A model generated the notes under the pieces. It did not search any database. It was not told where the DNA came from and was given only the letters and a program-made list of their open reading frames with translations. Positions 1 to 8,184 of a DNA stretch of 64,000 nt are shown here, in pieces (position 1 is the stretch's first letter; every line of letters starts with the position of its first letter). Source of the DNA: Thiothrix lacustris DSM 21227 (GTDB taxonomy: Bacteria > Pseudomonadota > Gammaproteobacteria > Thiotrichales > Thiotrichaceae); NCBI RefSeq assembly GCF_000621325.1, contig NZ_JHYQ01000001.1, positions 62,001 to 126,000 on the forward strand, given 5' to 3'. The translations under genes and the position numbers were made by a program.

Positions 1-438
1 GCCTTGCTGTGCCATCGCTTCGGCAAAAGCTGCCAGCAATTGCTTGCTCAACGATGCCGGAATCCCGTTAACCACGACACGCAGGAAGCCGCGCTTACCC
101 GTCGTTGCTTGAGAAAAATGGGGCAGTAACGCTTTAACAGCTTCATGTTGCCCCAGCACCGCCATCGCCGCCCTGTGCATCGGGTCATCTGCCGCAGCCA
201 GCAACGCCGAAAGGAATAAAGCAAAAGCGGATTTGCCCGAGCCATAGGGGCCAACCAAAGCCAAGGCGCGGTCGGCTGGTGCACCACCCAAGCTGAGAGC
301 CACTTGCTCCAATGCCTGCAATGATTTGGCGGTCGGCAAATAAGCCTTTACCAATTCCAGATTGCCCACATCACGCTGCAAATTGACGGAACGGGTATAG
401 CCTGCCCGAATACGGATTTGTTCGCTTAAACCACTCAT
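1..438 (-). CDS. P-loop ATPase, SspC-like (partial, C-terminus off window)
   Basis: The frame is open from the ATG at 438 to the window edge and gives the first 146 residues. A Walker A motif, GPYGSGKS, lies at residues 63-70, so this is an ATP-binding protein. Its ATG overlaps the stop of the DUF4007 gene (ATGA), which implies translational coupling in a three-gene minus-strand operon. In phosphorothioation Ssp operons, known order desulfurase, SspB, SspC ATPase, SspD sulfotransfer protein, this position is held by SspC. The assignment to SspC comes from context and the P-loop only; Walker B and the rest of the protein lie outside the window. A BREX- or Dnd-type ATPase is the main alternative. 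Confidence 0.6.
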   Translation of the reverse strand, partial: MSGLSEQIRIRAGYTRSVNLQRDVGNLELVKAYLPTAKSLQALEQVALSLGGAPADRALALVGPYGSGKSAFALFLSALLAAADDPMHRAAMAVLGQHEAVKALLPHFSQATTGKRGFLRVVVNGIPASLSKQLLAAFAEAMAQQG

Positions 439-1361
439 GCAGCAGTCCCCTTGTAGTAATGGCTCAACACATCGTCAGGTTGCTGAGGTGGGGTTAAGCG
501 GTATAGCTGGTTTAAGCCTGCGGTATCACGTAAATCATACATACGCGGGTAGTGTTCCATCACTTGGTATAAACACGTCATCAGCCCTTCTTCTGTCAAA
601 CGGAATACTGCCCCAGGTGCTGCCCAACCCGTTCCGCCGTAGAGCAATTCACGCACCGGAATCGCCGCTTCTTGAGTATTATTTTTTTGCCCTGCTTGCT
701 CAGCAAAGCGTTGCTGCAAAGCAAAGTGGAGTGCCACAGGCGGTAAAAACGGGCGGGAAGTCCGCAAACTGCTGTAGCCATAGCCCTCTTCTGTATTCAC
801 CAATTGCAGCGATGCCAAGGGCGAATCCAGGTGTTCTTCCCCGCCTCGACCCGCCACGGGGGAATACATGCGTAACAGTGTGGAAAGATCCGATTTCAGG
901 GTGGTATGCGCCCGCTTCAGACCTAACTCCTGTTCCACAAATTCTTCCAAGGCTTGCAAGGCATCCTTATCGCGGAAGCGTGGTGCAGAATAGTGATTGA
1001 AGAACCAGAAAAACCCCGTAGCCATTTCTGCATTGGATGCAATTAACCAATGCACAATCCACAGCGTGGCTTCATCTTCCAGATAAGGGTCGCCATCTTT
1101 ACCCAGCAAAGCCTTGCCTAAGGGGGAAACGATGCCATCACCGTTCGTAAACGTGACCAAGCCTGTTACTTGTAACCAGTAATACAAGGCATTGACCATG
1201 TTGCGTCCAATACCTAACTGGGTCATGGCTTTCTCATGTTCACGCTCATGAAAAATGCTCTGATGTTTGCCCACAACGTCAACACCTTTGGTTAGCCAGC
1301 CATACCGCAAGGGGAAGGTCTCATGGCGTCCAAACGTCGTTTTGTTTTTATTCAATTTCAT
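435..1361 (-). CDS. DUF4007 family protein, SspB-like
   Basis: A 308-residue soluble protein whose N-terminal part (FGRHETFPLRYGWLTKG, near residue 10) is typical of DUF4007 proteins. Family members sit next to cysteine desulfurases in DNA phosphorothioation loci, and in the Ssp system the DUF4007-type SspB is reported to nick DNA during single-strand sulfur incorporation. Here it follows the desulfurase stop directly (TGA then ATG) and overlaps the next ATPase gene by four bases. The SspB role is inferred from family and neighbours; no nuclease motif could be picked out by eye. It could also belong to a Dnd-type variant. Confidence 0.62.
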   Translation of the reverse strand: MKLNKNKTTFGRHETFPLRYGWLTKGVDVVGKHQSIFHEREHEKAMTQLGIGRNMVNALYYWLQVTGLVTFTNGDGIVSPLGKALLGKDGDPYLEDEATLWIVHWLIASNAEMATGFFWFFNHYSAPRFRDKDALQALEEFVEQELGLKRAHTTLKSDLSTLLRMYSPVAGRGGEEHLDSPLASLQLVNTEEGYGYSSLRTSRPFLPPVALHFALQQRFAEQAGQKNNTQEAAIPVRELLYGGTGWAAPGAVFRLTEEGLMTCLYQVMEHYPRMYDLRDTAGLNQLYRLTPPQQPDDVLSHYYKGTAA

Positions 1362-2522
1362 TCAGTCCAGTTCCTGCATCCGGCGTACAGCGGCAATGAT
1401 GTGCTCTACCGCCTGTGAAATATCTGTCATTGTGTGATAACGGCTAAAGCTTGCTCTAACAGCCCCGTATAAGGCATCGCCCTCCACTCCCATTGCCCGT
1501 AATACATAGGAGGGGTCGATTGTCCCTGATGAACAAGCAGAGCCGGAAGACAAGGCTACTGTTGTTGCAAGTTGGTTGATCAGTGCATCACTGCTTATAC
1601 CGTTGATGGAAAAGTTGACAATGTAAGCTGAACTTCGTTCCGTATCGCCGTTTATTTTTATAGCAGAACTTTGTTCGAGTTGCTTAATAAATTGCTTTTT
1701 GAGTGCGCTAACGTGTACGTAATCTTGTGATTGAGAGTGTGCCGCAAGCTGCAAAGCGGCAGTCATGCCAGCAATTTGGTGTGTAGCCAACGTGCCAGAA
1801 CGCAGACCAAACTCCTGTCCACCCCCCGTCAACATCGGTTGCAAGCGCAACTGCCGCCGGTTACGGATGACCAAACAACCAATACCTTTAGGCCCGTGAA
1901 ACTTATGTGCAGAAAGCGAGAGAAAATCAATCGGCGTTTCGTTGAGATTGAGAGGAAACTTGCCTGCGGCTTGGGCTGCATCAACGTGAAACAGCACACC
2001 TGCCTCCGCCAATACAGCGGCGATTTCGTCAATGGGCTGACAAACACCTGTTTCGTTATTGGTGTGGAGCAAAGAGACGAGGAGCGTTTCGGGGCGTAGT
2101 GCAGCTTTGACTGCTTCGGGTTCAATCCAGCCCCCAGCATTAGGCTTTAAATACGTGACTTCAAAACCTTCCTGCTCTAGGGCGTGACAGGTTTCCAAGA
2201 CTGCTTTATGTTCAATCTGTGAGGTGATCAAGTGACGCCCATGACTCGCGTGTGCATGTGCAATTCCGCGCAATGCCAAGTTATTGGACTCGGTAGCACC
2301 AGAGGTGAAGATGATTTCTTGCGGTTCGCAACCCAGAATACCAGCGATAGTCGTGCGGCATCCACTCATGGCATCCGCAGCCACTTGCCCTGAACGATGC
2401 CCAGCCGAAGAGGGGTTGTAGTAGCAGCCGTCAGCACCCAAATAACGTAGCATTGCCGTTATTGCTTCTGGCGCAACAGGGGTTGTGGACGCCATATCTA
2501 AGTACAAAGGGGTATCTGACAT
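1362..2522 (-). CDS. Cysteine desulfurase, DndA/SspA type
   Basis: A 386-residue PLP-dependent class V aminotransferase of the NifS/IscS fold, which would release sulfur from cysteine as an enzyme-bound persulfide. The PLP lysine is K207 in SLSAHKFHGPKG, the cofactor-stacking histidine is H105 in IEHK, and the persulfide cysteine is C330 in SSGSACSSGT. It is not beside iscU, iscR or suf genes but heads an operon with a DUF4007 gene and a P-loop ATPase, so the sulfur is probably destined for DNA phosphorothioation. The start has a GGAAG ribosome site about 10 bases upstream. Confidence is high for the enzyme class and moderate for the pathway. Confidence 0.88.
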   Translation of the reverse strand: MSDTPLYLDMASTTPVAPEAITAMLRYLGADGCYYNPSSAGHRSGQVAADAMSGCRTTIAGILGCEPQEIIFTSGATESNNLALRGIAHAHASHGRHLITSQIEHKAVLETCHALEQEGFEVTYLKPNAGGWIEPEAVKAALRPETLLVSLLHTNNETGVCQPIDEIAAVLAEAGVLFHVDAAQAAGKFPLNLNETPIDFLSLSAHKFHGPKGIGCLVIRNRRQLRLQPMLTGGGQEFGLRSGTLATHQIAGMTAALQLAAHSQSQDYVHVSALKKQFIKQLEQSSAIKINGDTERSSAYIVNFSINGISSDALINQLATTVALSSGSACSSGTIDPSYVLRAMGVEGDALYGAVRASFSRYHTMTDISQAVEHIIAAVRRMQELD

Positions 2523-3026
2523 TGCTTATCAACTTCCAAATTATAATACACAAGGTTTATAAAACGCGCAGCAAATAAGGCTTCATATGGCGCTGCACAC
2601 ACTGACAAGCTTGATTTTCTTGGCACTATGCAGGTAGGTAGACCATTACCGTATCGTAAACGTTCAACCCTTGTCTTACCAAAGGTTAGCAGTCATGCAT
2701 CATCAATTTAGATAAAAAATATAGCAGCCCGTTGCCCACCCGAAGCCTACAATACATCCGCACCCTGTTAAAGTAGCGTTCATAATAGTATCAGATTAAC
2801 AAATATTATTGGAAGAAAAATAACAATAGATCTTACTGATCTCTGCTTATTTCACAATCGCTTGACCCTAAACACATGAAACATATAGTATAAAAAACAC
2901 GCTATTCATAGGCACAGAGGTTAGGAAAAAGAAACGCTACGTTATTGATTGATATAGGCCGTTTTAACGATCTTTAGGAAAAATGAACCAACTTAAATTA
3001 TTGATTTAAATGATTTTTCAAACCGA
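2523..3026. other. AT-rich gene-free stretch upstream of the ssp-like operon
   Basis: No reading frame on either strand here has a convincing start, ribosome site or protein-like composition. The stretch is clearly richer in A and T than its surroundings. It must hold the promoter of the minus-strand desulfurase operon close to 2523. It ends at the left tRNA-Leu fragment. The sequence just left of 3027 is not a tRNA 5' half. Confidence 0.6.
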
Positions 3027-3100
3027 CTTAAAATCCCTCGGTGGCGACACCGTGCCGGTTCGATTCCGGCTCCGGGCACCAAATTTTTCAAGCACTTGCT
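3027..3100 (+). repeat. Left attachment repeat: 3' fragment of tRNA-Leu(UAA)
   Basis: This 74-bp copy begins in the anticodon loop (TTAAAA followed by TCCCT) and continues through the variable arm, the T arm (GGTTCGATTCC) and acceptor strand to CACCA, then 20 bases beyond. It matches 16353-16426 with one difference (T3064 against G16390). The tRNA 5' half is absent upstream, so it is not a functional tRNA gene. A crossover at the anticodon loop is typical for tyrosine integrases. Confidence 0.92.
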
Positions 3101-3137
3101 AGATTTCGCCCTTCCCTGTTTTTTGCCCGTTTCGGTC

Positions 3138-3180
3138 GGGGTCATGTTGGGGTCATGCTTGCCCTGTTTTCGGGGTCAAA
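3138..3180. promoter_or_regulatory. Putative integrase arm-type sites, left end
   Basis: Direct repeats GGGGTCATG occur at 3138-3146 and 3149-3157, with a variant GGGGTCAAA at 3172-3180. The same word is found just inside the right attachment repeat at 16210-16218 and 16233-16241, in the same orientation. Repeated short words flanking both att cores are the pattern expected of arm sites bound by an integrase or excisionase. Function is inferred. Confidence 0.55.
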
Positions 3181-3208
3181 GTTCAAGGGACTACTGCCCT
3201 ACCCCATC

Positions 3209-3237
3209 GGCACAAAAAAGCCGCAACGGGTGCGGCT
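3209..3237 (-). terminator. Intrinsic terminator, left end of element
   Basis: Read on the minus strand, AGCCGCA and TGCGGCT form a GC-rich stem followed by a run of six T. It lies about 30 bases past the stop of the last gene (3268). A near-identical cassette is found at 13107-13137. Confidence 0.8.
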
Positions 3238-3267
3238 CTGTCTTGATCGGGTGCTGGTGCTGGTTGG

Positions 3268-3570
3268 TCACAGTAGCGACATAAACCACGCTGCTGCTGA
3301 TATGAACATACCTATAACCAATTGCTTGAAATCGCTGGTTGTCCTGCCATCGGGGTGTAATATTTCCAATCGCTTACTTTTTGGGAATATCAGGCCGATG
3401 GAAACGATATAAAACGTTAATTGTGTTAATGGTATCCATGCACCTGCATTTAATCCGTTAGCCCACCTTAAAAACTGTTCTATTTGTGCAGGTTGCACTA
3501 AGTAATAAACCACAATGGCATTAAATATCGAATAAATAAAACGTGCCCACTGGTTTTTATCTTCATACAT
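3268..3570 (-). CDS. Small membrane protein, last gene of element
   Basis: A 100-residue protein with two or three likely membrane segments (about residues 10-28, 44-62 and 83-98). It is AT-richer than the genes upstream and has a weak AGAG ribosome site. It stands alone between two terminators, 134 bases past the preceding gene's stop. No family is recognised. Small end-of-element membrane proteins are often exclusion or other cargo genes, but nothing in the sequence shows that here. Confidence 0.5.
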   Translation of the reverse strand: MYEDKNQWARFIYSIFNAIVVYYLVQPAQIEQFLRWANGLNAGAWIPLTQLTFYIVSIGLIFPKSKRLEILHPDGRTTSDFKQLVIGMFISAAAWFMSLL

Positions 3571-3633
3571 AAATATTCATCTCTTTTTAAATCCTCTGCT
3601 AAATAGTCCAATTCTCTCACAACATAAAAGACA

Positions 3634-3656
3634 AAGCCGGGAACTTGCCCCGGCTT
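3634..3656 (-). terminator. Intrinsic terminator after the 616-aa membrane protein gene
   Basis: On the minus strand GCCGGGG and CCCGGC pair around a CAAGTT loop, followed by TTTGTCTTTT. It lies 48 bases after the stop at 3705 and probably ends the long replication operon. Confidence 0.75.
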
Positions 3657-3704
3657 CGTTGTTTACTGGTGGCGGTCAGGTGCTACCCTTCCCGCCCGGT
3701 TCGA

Positions 3705-5555
3705 TCAGGCCACCTTCAAGTATTTCAGCTTACGATTGCCGTCCTGATATTCGGGATTCAGCACCAGATAGCCTTCACGGGTAGCACGTTCACCGAATCC
3801 ATCCCAAACGGGTTTTAATGCCCGTGCGCTGATTCCGTCCAAGTCGGTGTACTCACGCGCCAACTGTTGAAACGGTCTTTCCGCCGTGGTGATTTTGCCG
3901 CTAATGACCGCCGCCCGCCATACTTTATACAGACTTTCAATCGACTGCTTCACCGCTGCTTCACTGCCCTTTTGGTAGTCTGTCGCAGTGCCTGAAGCAG
4001 TCGTTGCAGCAGTCTGCTTCACCGCTGCTTCACCACCCTTTTGGTAGTCTGTCGCAGTGCCTGAAGCAGTACGGGGCAGTGATAGCGCGTAGTGCTCCTC
4101 AGCCGTCCCCAATACCGGGTTATGAATGCCCGTTGCACCTGATTTTTGATGGAACGGTGCGGCTGGTACAGTGGTCGGAATGGTGGCCTTGCTTGCCAAC
4201 TTTTCCGCCATGCGTTCCAGTATCACATCATTGAGTGGGGCAGGGTTTGCCATGCCTGCATACGCATCAAATACCGCCGCCTGAATCGCCGTTGGTGAGT
4301 TCGCGCCGGATGCCTTCACACTGGCTTGTATTTGTTTAACGGTCGCTTCTACGCTCATTTGATTAGCTGGACGGGTATTTATAACGGGTTCATCTAATCC
4401 ACCTGTCGATACTATTTTTTCACCTGCATTTAATGATTCACGCCATGTTTTAACAGGAGTAGGGTTTTTTAATTCCGATGCTTGGTTTAAACCGGTTTGA
4501 ATACCGTCCAGTTTATTAGCCGCCACCGTGTAAACATTTTCACGGGCATTTTGAGCGCGTGCATATTCGTTGGCGATTATTTCAGGTGAAGATTTTAAAC
4601 CCTGTTCAACTTTTGCCGCGAATTCTCCAACGGTTTGCCGTGCTGAATTAGCATTACTGTTGAATGAAGATACTGGCGCGGATTCATTGGCTTCATTGGA
4701 ATAAGTGGTAACACTTCCATCATGCTTGCGGGGTGGCTGGCGTAGCTTGCGGGTCACGTCGTATCCATGCGCCATTAAATATTCACGGGATGCAGCAAAT
4801 TGACCACCCAAGTAATGAAACGCATATTCGAAGAAGCTGATCAAGGTCAGGCTTAACAAAAAACTAGCCGCCGTTCCAGACGCGCCAAACACTTCGCGGA
4901 TGAACTTTACCAGTGGGTGGTAATTGTTTTCGTCACGCTCCATCGTTTTGGCGGTGGTTGCCAGTGCTAAGGCTTTCGCCTGACTGGATTGGTCAGCCCC
5001 GGCTATCATCTTGTTGACCGCATCAACACGCGCTTTGCTACCTTCACAATGTTTTTCCTTGCCACGTGCCAAACGCTCTTCACACTGTGCCAACTTCATT
5101 TCAGCCGCCTGTAAATCGGCAGAGTAGGGGTTATAACTTGCGCCAGCCCCTGCACCAATGGCTTGCACAATGGCTTTGTATGTCGGTGATTCTTGGCTTT
5201 TTGACTCCATGCGGATGTTATCCCGCTCCATGCCTTGCCCGATCTCAGAGAGCAAACTAAATGCCACTGCGACAGATACCGCGATAATCGTAGCTTTCTT
5301 GCCGCCTTCGGTGTCCCCCTTGGAATAGAGGAAGTACTGATATGCAGTCATGACCGCAACCAGCCCCAAAGAGGGGATAGCTTGCGCCCACTGCGAGCCG
5401 TCCCACTCCATGATTCGCAGATGCCCGGCAAAGTAGCCCACGACAAAGTAAGCACTCATCAGAAAAGCCGTGATTGCCGCCACGGTGTAAGCAAGTTGAC
5501 GCTGTTTGAATTCGGCATACGCCAGACCTGCGTTGAATGGTTTTTTGTTGTCCAT
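3705..5555 (-). CDS. Multi-pass membrane protein with long cytoplasmic tail (616 aa)
   Basis: Three hydrophobic segments lie near residues 22-44, 60-80 and 88-106, then a charged loop, a fourth segment near 222-245, and about 370 hydrophilic residues. The tail is rich in Ala, Thr and Asn, holds a 23-residue tandem repeat (residues about 495-537, unit containing GTATDYQKG) and ends in a compact basic region that could be a winged helix. No Walker motif is present, so it is not a Zot or FtsK-type motor. The ATG follows a good GAGGA site 11 bases after the previous stop. It is the largest gene of the element and its role is unknown; DNA handling at the membrane or interference with phages are guesses. 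Confidence 0.75.
   Translation of the reverse strand: MDNKKPFNAGLAYAEFKQRQLAYTVAAITAFLMSAYFVVGYFAGHLRIMEWDGSQWAQAIPSLGLVAVMTAYQYFLYSKGDTEGGKKATIIAVSVAVAFSLLSEIGQGMERDNIRMESKSQESPTYKAIVQAIGAGAGASYNPYSADLQAAEMKLAQCEERLARGKEKHCEGSKARVDAVNKMIAGADQSSQAKALALATTAKTMERDENNYHPLVKFIREVFGASGTAASFLLSLTLISFFEYAFHYLGGQFAASREYLMAHGYDVTRKLRQPPRKHDGSVTTYSNEANESAPVSSFNSNANSARQTVGEFAAKVEQGLKSSPEIIANEYARAQNARENVYTVAANKLDGIQTGLNQASELKNPTPVKTWRESLNAGEKIVSTGGLDEPVINTRPANQMSVEATVKQIQASVKASGANSPTAIQAAVFDAYAGMANPAPLNDVILERMAEKLASKATIPTTVPAAPFHQKSGATGIHNPVLGTAEEHYALSLPRTASGTATDYQKGGEAAVKQTAATTASGTATDYQKGSEAAVKQSIESLYKVWRAAVISGKITTAERPFQQLAREYTDLDGISARALKPVWDGFGERATREGYLVLNPEYQDGNRKLKYLKVA
3945..4070 (-). repeat. Tandem 57-bp repeat inside the 616-aa membrane protein gene
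   Basis: The 57-bp unit at 3945-4001 recurs at 4014-4070 with only two or three differences. The period is 69 bp, or 23 codons, so the frame is kept and the protein gains one extra unit. The near identity suggests a recent duplication. Confidence 0.85.
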
Positions 5556-5566
5556 GATTATTTTCC

Positions 5567-5914
5567 TCAGAACCAGTAAGCCAAAAGAAGTACGGAAAAG
5601 GTGAAGGCGATAGCCCTAACCCCGTGTTGTGATTGTGCTGCGACAGTTGCCGCCAGACAGAGGGTCAGCCCCATCAGGGTGTAGGCTACGTTGTTCATGG
5701 CGGGCATCATCCCGGCATAGTGCAGGCCGAACACTGAGGGAATCAGCAGGAAGAGTGCCCACCATAACCATGCCGCTAACACTGCCAGCCACGGAATCAG
5801 GGCATGGATTACACGCCAGTCGATACCGCTGCTTTGATTAGCTTCACCGCCACGTTGAAGACTGCCAGCGCCGATATAATCCTGCTCTTCGTGTGTCAGC
5901 GTGTGATTACTCAT
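5567..5914 (-). CDS. Small membrane protein, three segments (115 aa)
   Basis: The N-terminal 30 residues are polar, followed by three hydrophobic stretches near residues 38-55, 63-83 and 91-113. The ATG overlaps the stop of the gene before it (ATGA) and it ends 11 bases ahead of the 616-residue membrane protein, so the three membrane proteins look co-translated. No family recognised. A joint membrane complex is possible from the coupling alone. Confidence 0.65.
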   Translation of the reverse strand: MSNHTLTHEEQDYIGAGSLQRGGEANQSSGIDWRVIHALIPWLAVLAAWLWWALFLLIPSVFGLHYAGMMPAMNNVAYTLMGLTLCLAATVAAQSQHGVRAIAFTFSVLLLAYWF

Positions 5915-6111
5915 GACTTGCCCCCGAATATGGCTTTAATCCAGTGAACCATTGAAATGCATACCAACGCCATACCGACCGACAGTAGTACCAGTGCCAG
6001 CGGTGCGGATTCTGGCGACTGTTGCGCGAGTTCTGCCCACGGGGTCAGGATCATGGCTAACAATGCCGCCGGTGTAGCAACAATTGTCCATTTAGGAATA
6101 ATGTGTTTCAT
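5911..6111 (-). CDS. Small membrane protein, two segments (66 aa)
   Basis: Two hydrophobic segments, near residues 9-24 and 38-58, are joined by a short polar loop. The ATG at 6111 is chosen over an upstream TTG because GGGAGG lies 7 bases ahead of it and the ATG overlaps the rep stop (ATGA). The product is unrecognised. Two-segment proteins of this size after rep genes can be holins or virion membrane proteins; nothing here decides. Confidence 0.6.
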   Translation of the reverse strand: MKHIIPKWTIVATPAALLAMILTPWAELAQQSPESAPLALVLLSVGMALVCISMVHWIKAIFGGKS

Positions 6112-7793
6112 CCCCAAACCTCCCGTTCGTCGGTTTGCGTACAGTTATTTACAGGACTCCAAGGGGCAGAGGAGGAGGAAGAGGAAGAGGGAGAAGGGGT
6201 CAGGATGTTGAAGCCTTCCACGTACTCCACCGCCGCATTGAATGCGTTTTCTGGTGCGGTTGCCCCGGCCTTGGCTTGGATGCGCCAGACGTGCAAGCGG
6301 GTTTTGATTTGCTGGATACCTGCCAGCAGTTCCACGCCGTCGGTCTTGGCGACGATTTCGCCGTATTGGTTGCTGATGATTTCCCCGGTGTCTTCGTTGA
6401 TGCGCTCCACGGTGTACACCTTGAGGGGTTGATCTTTGCGCAATGCCAGCACACCGCCTTGCAGTTCTAGGTATGCGCACCAGTCGCCTGTATCAGCGGC
6501 TTGTCGTGCGGCTTCCAGCAGTCCATCGGGCAGGGTGTCACGCACGCGCCGCAATTCGCGCCACACGCCTACAGGTGCGCCGCCGATTTGTTGGAATTGG
6601 CGGATACCCCACAGTGACGCCCACGCACGGACGCGCTGCGAGCTGTCAGCAGAATCAACGCCGCCTTCAAAGTCTTCATCAACTGCATAGCCGTTGATGT
6701 TCTTTGAAACATACTTGGCTATATACCCGGTGGCACTGCCTTTGCTGGCGTCGATCTCCACGGCCTTGAAGCGGTATTTTTCCGCGCCGCGTTCGTCGCC
6801 GTCTTCGAGTAGGGCATAGTGTTGGATGATGGCGGTGACGGCTTCACGTTGCGCCGGATCAACAAAAAGCAGCATATGCCAGTGGGGGCAAGCGTCATGA
6901 TGTGGTTCTGCTACGCGGAAACCGTAGGCGGTTAGGCTGTCACGCTTGAACTTTGAGCGCATACGCGCCCATAGTGCGGTGAGGTAGGCTTGTGCTTCCC
7001 GTGGGGTTGCCCCGGTGTACTTGGGGTTGGTGTCACTACCTGCTGTGTAGCGGTGAAACTTTGAGGGACACGTCAGGGTGTAGAACATGCCTACATGCCC
7101 GGCCTTGGTTGCTGCGTCTTCAAAGCCGCGCATTCTTACCATGAGTTCTACGCGCCGCACTTCGGGATTGGATACGCCAGACTTGAGCACTTGCAGCATA
7201 TCCACGGTTTCGCCGGTGTCTTCGTTGATGGCTTCGAGTGCTGAAAGTGCACGTATGCTGGACTGGATACGCGCTTGCATGGTCATGAATAGGGATTCAG
7301 ACACGTACAGGCCACGCCCACGACGAACCACGCCCAAATGGATGGCAAAGGCTTCCTGCTGGCGGTCTTGCCGCCGGGTCAACTTGCGCTTCCAGAATTC
7401 TGCATCAGACAGACGCCCGATAATGCCGGGTGCGTCATAGATTGCCATGCTTTGCGGGTCAAATCCGGCGGCCTCATAGAAGCCCATGCCAGTGGTGACG
7501 GCTTGCGCCGGGTCACGGGCAAGCCTGAACAGTTTGCGGCATTCGAGCGCCAGACGGTCGGCCTTGCGCCTGATTTCTTCATCGGACAGAGTGAAGACGT
7601 TTTGTGGGGCATGGTCTGCCAAGTCCATCAGGTACAAGTTAGCGTTGCGCCGTTTTTCGCCGTCGTGTTGGCCTGCTGTCTGGTACAGGTTGGCATATTC
7701 GCGCTGTATCGCGGCATGGTGCTGGAAGGGCAGGCAGGCAAGGCGGGATTGAATCCATCCTGCGTCTTGTGGGTTGTGGGTGGCTTGCATCAT
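6108..7793 (-). CDS. Replication endonuclease, P2 GpA family (HUH)
   Basis: A 561-residue rolling-circle initiator. Motif 1 is FYTLTCPS near residue 237, the HUH metal site is H304-W305-H306 in CPHWHMLLFVD, and the two catalytic tyrosines are Y357 and Y361 in GYIAKYVSKN. This two-tyrosine layout is that of phiX174 A and P2 GpA proteins, which nick one strand at an origin often placed inside their own gene. A GGAGG ribosome site within the preceding gene gives good support to the ATG at 7793. The C-terminus carries a Ser run encoded by a GAGGA-rich simple repeat (6165-6198). It is the replication core of the element. Confidence 0.92.
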   Translation of the reverse strand: MMQATHNPQDAGWIQSRLACLPFQHHAAIQREYANLYQTAGQHDGEKRRNANLYLMDLADHAPQNVFTLSDEEIRRKADRLALECRKLFRLARDPAQAVTTGMGFYEAAGFDPQSMAIYDAPGIIGRLSDAEFWKRKLTRRQDRQQEAFAIHLGVVRRGRGLYVSESLFMTMQARIQSSIRALSALEAINEDTGETVDMLQVLKSGVSNPEVRRVELMVRMRGFEDAATKAGHVGMFYTLTCPSKFHRYTAGSDTNPKYTGATPREAQAYLTALWARMRSKFKRDSLTAYGFRVAEPHHDACPHWHMLLFVDPAQREAVTAIIQHYALLEDGDERGAEKYRFKAVEIDASKGSATGYIAKYVSKNINGYAVDEDFEGGVDSADSSQRVRAWASLWGIRQFQQIGGAPVGVWRELRRVRDTLPDGLLEAARQAADTGDWCAYLELQGGVLALRKDQPLKVYTVERINEDTGEIISNQYGEIVAKTDGVELLAGIQQIKTRLHVWRIQAKAGATAPENAFNAAVEYVEGFNILTPSPSSSSSSSAPWSPVNNCTQTDEREVWG

Positions 7794-7981
7794 GGTTGCA
7801 CCTCCATTGCGTCAAGTGCTTGGTGCAGGTCGTGCAACTCTGCCAGCAGCACCTTGCATTCAAGGCGCATTTTTTCGCGGTTGACAGGGTTAAGGTCAGC
7901 ACTGACGGCACGCAGGGCAAACACTGACAAGCTGTCAGCACGGCGATAAATATCATTCAGCAGTTGGGTTAGGTCGTTCAT
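7790..7981 (-). CDS. Small hypothetical protein (63 aa) ahead of rep
   Basis: A helical, Leu-rich protein starting MNDLTQLLNDIYRRAD. The ATG at 7981 is preferred over longer starts because GGGAG lies 7 bases upstream and it overlaps the previous stop (ATGA). It overlaps rep in the same way. No family recognised; such small genes between regulator and rep may control replication. Confidence 0.55.
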   Translation of the reverse strand: MNDLTQLLNDIYRRADSLSVFALRAVSADLNPVNREKMRLECKVLLAELHDLHQALDAMEVQP

Positions 7982-8184
7982 GCTGTCTCTCCCTGATCTA
8001 TCCAGCGGTTCCACTGGTTTGAAGCAAATTCATAGTGATTGCCGGGGTTGGCGGCCTGTTTGCGCCGCTGGATGTTGGCGGCAGTCAGTGCCAGACGCTC
8101 AAAAAATGATGCATCATCAACCAGATCAAACAGGTGAGGCGGCAGGTTCAACAAGGCTTTTGTGTTGGTGTTGGGGTGGCTCAT
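7978..8184 (-). CDS. Small hypothetical protein (68 aa)
   Basis: Polar, with a central helical stretch (FFERLALTAANIQRRKQ) and an Asn/Trp-rich end. Start and stop both overlap neighbouring genes by ATGA, so it is part of a chain of coupled cistrons from 9114 to 5567. Not recognised. Confidence 0.55.
   Translation of the reverse strand: MSHPNTNTKALLNLPPHLFDLVDDASFFERLALTAANIQRRKQAANPGNHYEFASNQWNRWIDQGETA

Noticed and set aside
437-1000. Plus-strand frame of 187 codons opposite the DUF4007 gene
   Set aside because: It is the mirror of a well-supported coding region and has no ribosome site.
3001-3080. Complete tRNA-Leu gene
   Set aside because: Only the 3' part from the anticodon loop is present; the 5' half and D arm are missing. 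The same holds at 16353-16401.
3705-5555. Inovirus Zot-type or FtsK-type motor
   Set aside because: No Walker A motif anywhere in the protein, and the capsid genes are P2-type.
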